Positions 13,354 to 17,878 of a DNA stretch of 17,878 nucleotides are shown here, one piece after another. The notes under the pieces are model-generated. The model was not told where the DNA came from. It was given only the letters and a program-made list of their open reading frames with translations, and searched no databases. The DNA comes from JBCBWG01 sp964579305. GTDB lineage: Bacteria > Pseudomonadota > Alphaproteobacteria > Rhizobiales > Hyphomicrobiaceae. How positions within the stretch are numbered: position 1 is the stretch's first letter; the number at the start of each line of letters is the position of its first letter. Where the stretch lies: NCBI GenBank assembly GCA_964579305.1, contig CAZOGY010000079.1:1-17878 (forward strand), written 5' to 3'. The translations under genes were made by a program, and so were the position numbers.

Positions 13354-15351
13354 TTAACGACTCGTGGACCTGATCGCACCTGCTTTTTCAGCTGCTTCAA
13401 GTGCCTGTGCGAGTTCCTCACGTGCTTTTTCTGCCTGACGTTGGCGATCCCACAAAGCCGCGTATAGCCCATTGCGCGAGATCAACTCGGCATGTGTGCC
13501 TTTCTCGACAACCTGCCCGGCCTCAAGAACGAGGATTAAATCAGCATGCACGATTGTGGATAACCTGTGCGCAATCACCAGTGTTGTCCGGCTTTTGGCA
13601 ACCTGATCGAGCGAGTCCTGGATCTCTTTTTCGGTGTGACTGTCGAGCGCGCTTGTTGCCTCGTCCAACATTAAAATGGGTGGGCCCTTGAGAATGGTGC
13701 GGGCAATGGCAACGCGCTGTTTCTCGCCACCGGACAGTTTCAGGCCACGTTCACCGACCATCGTATTGTAGCCTTCGGGCAACTGACGGATGAACCCATC
13801 GATCTGAGCCAGTTCAGCCGCGGCGACGACCTCCTGGTGTGAGGCATCAGGCCGTCCATAGCGGATGTTGTAGGCGATCGTGTCGTTGAACAGCACGGTG
13901 TCTTGCGGGACCACGCCGATGGCGTGGCGCAGCGACGCTTGGGTGACCGTGCGGATATCCTGGCCGTCGATCGTTACGTGTCCGGACTGGATATCATAGA
14001 AGCGAAACAGGATCCGGCTGATTGTCGACTTACCGGCGCCGGACGGCCCAACCAGTGCGACCATGGCACCGGGTTCGACTTCAAACGAGACGTTCTTGAG
14101 GATCGGCCGCTCCGGATCGTAGGCGAAGCTGACGTTGTCGAACACGATCCGGCCATCGCGCACGACCAGCGGGCTCGCGCCGGATTTGTCTTCGATTTCG
14201 GGGTTTTCCTTCAGAAGGGAAAACATCGTTTCGAGATCGACCAGCCCCTGTTTGATCTCGCGGTACACCATCCCCATGAAATTCAAAGGCATGTAGAGCT
14301 GAATCAACAGCGCATTGATCATGACGAAATCGCCGACCGTATGGACGCCTTGGACAACGCCGCGCGCGGCAAGCCACATGCACAACGTCATGCCGATCAT
14401 GAAAATGACCGCCTGGCCGGTGTTAAGAAGCGCAAGCGAGTAGTAGGTTTTAATGGCAGCGCGCTCGTAACGGCCCATTGCCTGGTCAAAGCGCCGAGCC
14501 TCCATCTCTTCATTGCCGAAATATTTGACGGTTTCGAAATTCAGCAGGCTGTCGACCGCCTTGGTATTGGCCTCGTTATCGCTGTCGTTCATCTCTCGGC
14601 GAATGGCGATCCGCCATTCTGTGGCTGTCAACGTGAACCACATGTAGGCGCCGACAGTGATCAAAATGATCAGCGCATAGGTCCAGTCGAAGAAATAGAC
14701 CATGATTGCTGCGATCAAGGCCAATTCCAGAAGCGTTGGAACCACATTCAAAATGCCCATACGGATGATGAGCTCGATCGCGCGCGTCGCCCGTTCCACA
14801 ACGCGCGATAGCCCGCCAGTCCGCCGTTCCAGATGGAAACGTAGCGACAGGCGGTGAAGGTGGCGGAATGTCCGGTTGTTGAGTTGGCGGACCGCATTCT
14901 GGCCGACCTTGGTGAAGAACACGTCCCGAACTTGGTTCAATGCGATGATCAGAATGCGGCCGACGCCGTATGCCAAAATCATCAGCGAGGCATAGATTGC
15001 CAGATTGCCAGCGCTTGGCATGGCGCCACTGCCCGCCGTCCTGGTGGCCTCCGTCAGCCAGTCGGTTGCCTCCTTGAACGCGATCGGCACCGAAACCGTC
15101 ACCAGTTTGGCCACCACAAGCACGGCGAACGCCGCGATCACTCGCATCTTCAAGTCGGGCCGGCCGTCTGGCCAAACAAACGGCAACAGCCCTTGCAAGA
15201 CCATGTTGTGATCGCTGCGGCGCAGGTCCGATGCTGTGGCCTGGGTCGCCCGGCTGTTGTCGACAACTGGGCGTTCGAAGCGTTTGGTCAGTGCCGCCGT
15301 CAGCGCTGCGATGCGGGTGCTTGCGCCTTGCAACGCCTTTGCGAAAGTCAT
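13354..15351 (-). CDS. Atm1-type ABC exporter (half transporter)
   Basis: This is a 665-aa half transporter with a six-helix membrane domain (about residues 65-380) and a C-terminal ATPase. The ATPase shows Walker A GPSGAGKS (435-442), signature LSGGEKQ (539-545), Walker B ILMLDE (559-564) and H-loop His595. The membrane domain has Atm1-specific features: RRTGGLSRVVERATRAIE, NFETVKYFGNE, and the Asn310/Gln313 pair (LLNTGQ) and NFMGMVYREI, which correspond to glutathione-binding positions in alphaproteobacterial Atm1. It is likely to export glutathione-linked metal or sulfur/persulfide species from the cytoplasm as a homodimer; the substrate is inferred from the family. The ATG at 15351 has GGAGG seven bases upstream, so the 51-codon open extension upstream is not used. 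Neighbours are the LysM-protein gene upstream (171 bases) and a lipoprotein gene downstream. Confidence 0.93.
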   Translation of the reverse strand: MTFAKALQGASTRIAALTAALTKRFERPVVDNSRATQATASDLRRSDHNMVLQGLLPFVWPDGRPDLKMRVIAAFAVLVVAKLVTVSVPIAFKEATDWLTEATRTAGSGAMPSAGNLAIYASLMILAYGVGRILIIALNQVRDVFFTKVGQNAVRQLNNRTFRHLHRLSLRFHLERRTGGLSRVVERATRAIELIIRMGILNVVPTLLELALIAAIMVYFFDWTYALIILITVGAYMWFTLTATEWRIAIRREMNDSDNEANTKAVDSLLNFETVKYFGNEEMEARRFDQAMGRYERAAIKTYYSLALLNTGQAVIFMIGMTLCMWLAARGVVQGVHTVGDFVMINALLIQLYMPLNFMGMVYREIKQGLVDLETMFSLLKENPEIEDKSGASPLVVRDGRIVFDNVSFAYDPERPILKNVSFEVEPGAMVALVGPSGAGKSTISRILFRFYDIQSGHVTIDGQDIRTVTQASLRHAIGVVPQDTVLFNDTIAYNIRYGRPDASHQEVVAAAELAQIDGFIRQLPEGYNTMVGERGLKLSGGEKQRVAIARTILKGPPILMLDEATSALDSHTEKEIQDSLDQVAKSRTTLVIAHRLSTIVHADLILVLEAGQVVEKGTHAELISRNGLYAALWDRQRQAEKAREELAQALEAAEKAGAIRSTSR

Positions 15352-15522
15352 GGTCGTCCTCCAGCGCACGTGCACGGATGCGGTATGGCGCAACGGCATG
15401 TGCCAGTGTCGAAATGTGTCAACGGTGTGTACGCGGGCCAGGGGTTGCGGACCAGAAGCGGCGGGGCGATGTGGCTGCGACCTGTGCGCTGCTGCGCGGA
15501 CCAAGACGTCATGCTGACTGGA

Positions 15523-17607
15523 TCAACGGCGCCGCGGCAGGACAAGTTTCTGGCCCGGATAGATCCGGCTTGGCGCTTTCAGGCGTCGCCGGTTCGCCCG
15601 CACGATCCTGCGGAACCGGGTCCCTTTGCCATAGTACTGCTTTGAAAGGGTCCAAAGCGTATCGCCCTTGCGCACCCGGTAGACGACGCGCTGCCTGCGG
15701 CGCCGTTTGGTGCAGCGGTGGCTGCGTCTCTTTGACGGGCGCCGCGCGGACGACTTCGGCGATCGGGAGGCGGAGCGATTTTGGCCGCCGGGCGCTGTGC
15801 GCAGAGATGCGCGACCCGATGCGACGGGCGGTGGTGGCAGCCGCGTGACAACTTGCTGACCATCGCGGTCACCGCCCTCATCGGGGCCAGCAGCACTACC
15901 GCGTCGATCGTTGCGTGCAATGGGTCCGATCCTGCCGTTGGTATCAAAGCGCGGCGCTTGATCGGGCCGCGGGATCATGCGGCCGGGTTGTTGTTGTCGC
16001 GGAACGGTGATCACGCGCTCGGGTAGCGGTGCCCGCTCAGGAGCCCGCTCAGGGATCGGCGCACGCCGCGCTGGCGCGATTGCACGCTCCGGCGGGATCG
16101 GTCGTTGCGGACGCGGCTGCGCGACGATTTCAGGCGGCCGGCGGCTCGGTAGCGGCGCAACCGGTGTTCGCAGATCGCCGGTCCCAGGGTCCGTTTCTGG
16201 CTCTTGCTGCGCTGGATCGACGGCACGACGGGCGGCCGCCACAATCGGACTAGCGCCAATGACTTCTGGAATGGCCTCCAGTCCAGGGGCGGCGTCCAGG
16301 AGTGCACGAGCGTCATCGCGTGCCGTCTCGGCGCGGGTGACAACGTCGCGGAGTGCACGGCGCAAGGTGCTGATGCGCGCTGACGATCGGGTTGGGCGCT
16401 TGAGGTCGCGAGCCGTTTCTCTGGCTGAAGTGGCGGCTGAACGTGCCGTTTCGGCCTCTTCGCCAATCCGGTCTTGAGTTGCTCGCCAGGATTGCGCGAT
16501 CTCGCGCGCGTCCTGTTCGGATTGGCGGAAGGTGGCTGTGTTGGCGCGCATGCGTGCCAGGCCATCGTTGAGCAAATTGCGCCCATTGGCCGTTGCGATG
16601 TCGTCGGCAAGCCCTTCCAGCGCGACGAGTTCTTCCTGCTGGATTCCCCAGGCGTCGGCGATCACGTCGGCGCGCTTGTCAAATGCGCGACGCATGCGCG
16701 CGGCTTCCGTTCGAATGTCGTCTGCTTGCGATGCAGCGCGTTCTGCGCGTTTGACGAGGTCGTCGATCTCGCGGCGATCCTGTTCCGTCAGCACCGGCGT
16801 GGTGGGCGATCGCGTTGGAAACTGCGGCGCAGGGCGCGCGTCAGGCGGGCCGTTTTGAGGGTCGCGGTCAGCCGGCGGTGCGGCTCTTCGCGGTGGCTGG
16901 GCCGGTGCGGGTTTAGGGAACTGCTGCCTGCTGTCAATCGGCGGTACTTGGCGCGCGAAATCGTTTGGCCGCGGGTCAAGCTGTTGCTGGCGGTTTTGCC
17001 TGGGGGCAGGAGCTGCGCTGCGGTTGTCGGGCTCGGACGGCTGCGGCGCACCGCGATCTCGTTCAGCCGAAACTTGTTCGGAGACCGGCTGTTCGGTTTG
17101 GCGCACACCACCGAGCAATCTGGGGACGATCTTGCCGCGATAATCGCGGACGGCTTGGCTCAGCCAGTTCTGAGCGTCTCCAACTACGTCATTGAATGTG
17201 CGCGGGCGACGCGGGATAGGTTCGCGCGGTCCCGAATCCGGAGCTGCGCCGGTTTCACTCTGTGCCAGGCGCGGTACGATATCGGCGCGATAGTTGTCGC
17301 GTGCCTGCAAGAACCAGTCGAGCACAGGGTCGATCGGCGTTCCCGTGATCCGCCGCTGTCGCTGTTCGGGGTCGCCTTCACTGACCTCGCCAGTCTCAAA
17401 GAACGAATCTGCGGCATCGCCCGCATCGCGACTGAGTTGCTCGGCACGCAAGCGAGAATCGGTGTCGGAGGCCTGGGCCATCCGCGTCACTGTCGGCTGT
17501 TGATCCCTCGCCGACGCGGTGGCAACAGCACCAGAGCCGATGACGACCGCCGCAGTCAGAACTGTGCCGCGGAGAAGGCTGCCAAAGGCTCGGGCGACGT
17601 AAGACAT
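15523..17607 (-). CDS. Exported LysM-domain protein with duplicated N-terminal motif and coiled-coil middle
   Basis: The 694-aa product begins with a signal peptide (cut probably near residue 33, TASA). Residues 98-114 and 148-164 are copies of one motif, W-x2-QA-x3-YR-x2-IVPRL. A Pro/Arg/Gln-rich linker runs to about 270, and a charged Ala-rich helical, probably coiled-coil, region covers about 272-440. A second long Pro/Arg-rich stretch runs to about 635. The last 56 residues are a LysM domain (VYRVRKGDTLWTLSKQYYG...IYPGQKLVLP), which binds peptidoglycan glycan chains. This suggests an envelope protein anchored to the wall with long flexible spacers; no catalytic domain is seen. The gene heads a co-directional run with the Atm1-type exporter and lipoprotein. 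The overall architecture is not one I can name. Confidence 0.85.
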   Translation of the reverse strand: MSYVARAFGSLLRGTVLTAAVVIGSGAVATASARDQQPTVTRMAQASDTDSRLRAEQLSRDAGDAADSFFETGEVSEGDPEQRQRRITGTPIDPVLDWFLQARDNYRADIVPRLAQSETGAAPDSGPREPIPRRPRTFNDVVGDAQNWLSQAVRDYRGKIVPRLLGGVRQTEQPVSEQVSAERDRGAPQPSEPDNRSAAPAPRQNRQQQLDPRPNDFARQVPPIDSRQQFPKPAPAQPPRRAAPPADRDPQNGPPDARPAPQFPTRSPTTPVLTEQDRREIDDLVKRAERAASQADDIRTEAARMRRAFDKRADVIADAWGIQQEELVALEGLADDIATANGRNLLNDGLARMRANTATFRQSEQDAREIAQSWRATQDRIGEEAETARSAATSARETARDLKRPTRSSARISTLRRALRDVVTRAETARDDARALLDAAPGLEAIPEVIGASPIVAAARRAVDPAQQEPETDPGTGDLRTPVAPLPSRRPPEIVAQPRPQRPIPPERAIAPARRAPIPERAPERAPLPERVITVPRQQQPGRMIPRPDQAPRFDTNGRIGPIARNDRRGSAAGPDEGGDRDGQQVVTRLPPPPVASGRASLRTAPGGQNRSASRSPKSSARRPSKRRSHRCTKRRRRQRVVYRVRKGDTLWTLSKQYYGKGTRFRRIVRANRRRLKAPSRIYPGQKLVLPRRR
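17116..17166 (-). repeat. Internal protein repeat unit 2 of the LysM protein (unit 1 at 17266-17316)
   Basis: Residues 148-164 match residues 98-114 at 10 of 17 positions, including W, QA, YR and IVPRL, at an exact 50-residue period. The IVPRL core is fully conserved, which suggests a functional short motif rather than chance. Confidence 0.75.
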
Positions 17608-17878
17608 GAACGAACGGCCCCTGCTGTGCCTTTGCGGCGTCGATTGCGCCGGCCCGTGGATCCGTCAGGCCCAGTCGCGCGTCCCCTTCCGGGCCGGTCT
17701 TGCGAATGCCGCGCGCGCTCTTGAACACTGCACATTGCGGTTTCGTTCTACGACATGCAAAACGCGGCGCGGTACTGCCACGAATGTGGCGCAAACGCCA
17801 ACCCAAAGAAAACAAATGTTGGCTGGTGCGCTTAATGCAAGATTGGGTGGGCTTGCCGGGCGCATGCGATACCGGCCC
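17608..17878. other. Upstream region of the LysM-protein gene, no gene recognised
   Basis: An open frame on the minus strand (17665-17865) has no convincing start or composition. Two small perfect hairpins, GCCAC-GAAT-GTGGC and TGGCG-N4-CGCCA in complement, stand near 17778-17805 and could be regulatory. No clear -35/-10 pair was found. Confidence 0.4.

Noticed and set aside
13903..14811. 302-aa open frame opposite the Atm1-type exporter
   Set aside because: It is the antisense frame of a clearly identified ABC transporter and has no independent domain.
16474..17724. 416-aa open frame opposite the LysM-protein gene
   Set aside because: The minus frame has a signal peptide, internal repeats and LysM. 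The plus frame is rich in Arg/Cys/Ala without recognised motifs and is a GC-rich shadow.
17832..17841. TTAATGCAAG identical to the start of repeat copy B
   Set aside because: Only ten bases match and the following sequence differs. No gene end precedes it within the window.

Overview
The window looks like a chromosomal piece of a GC-rich alphaproteobacterium, most likely of the Hyphomicrobiales. This rests on protein resemblance (PNPase, an Atm1-type ABC exporter, the divergent miaA/serB pair with ilvB behind miaA, a SinR-like small protein beside pnp), on a GAAC-N7-GAAC LexA-type box, and on palindrome-rich intergenic repeats. It is a draft assembly: a run of exactly 100 Ns at 1232-1331 is a scaffold gap of unknown true size.

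Layout. (1) 1-1207: 3' half of pnp (+) and its intrinsic terminator. (2) 1332-2360: two minus-strand genes, a SinR-like protein cut by the gap and a 105-aa protein that ends in a textbook beta-clamp-binding peptide. Between them lies a candidate SOS promoter. (3) 2537-5513: hisA and hisF (+), the two enzymes that act consecutively in histidine synthesis, split by an oppositely oriented RhuM-Fic/Doc gene. hisH and hisE are not next to them. (4) 5538-7070: a bidirectional terminator, a small exported protein (-) and a divergent LysR regulator (+). (5) 7446-10313: ilvB and miaA (-), with no ilvH/ilvN after ilvB; a long inverted repeat lies there instead. (6) 10352-12369: serB and a Ca2+/Na+ exchanger (+). 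(7) 12761-17607: a co-directional minus-strand run of a LysM-domain exported protein, an Atm1-type exporter and a small lipoprotein.

Most genes are housekeeping: RNA turnover (pnp), histidine (hisA, hisF), branched-chain amino acids (ilvB), serine (serB) and tRNA modification (miaA). Accessory signals sit between them. A roughly 135-170-bp repeat occurs three times. Each copy has the same end next to the stop codon of the neighbouring co-directional gene, and in one case it supplies that stop codon. The other points for follow-up are the QLDLF protein beside a LexA-type box, the Fic/Doc gene wedged into the histidine pair, and the missing ilvH.
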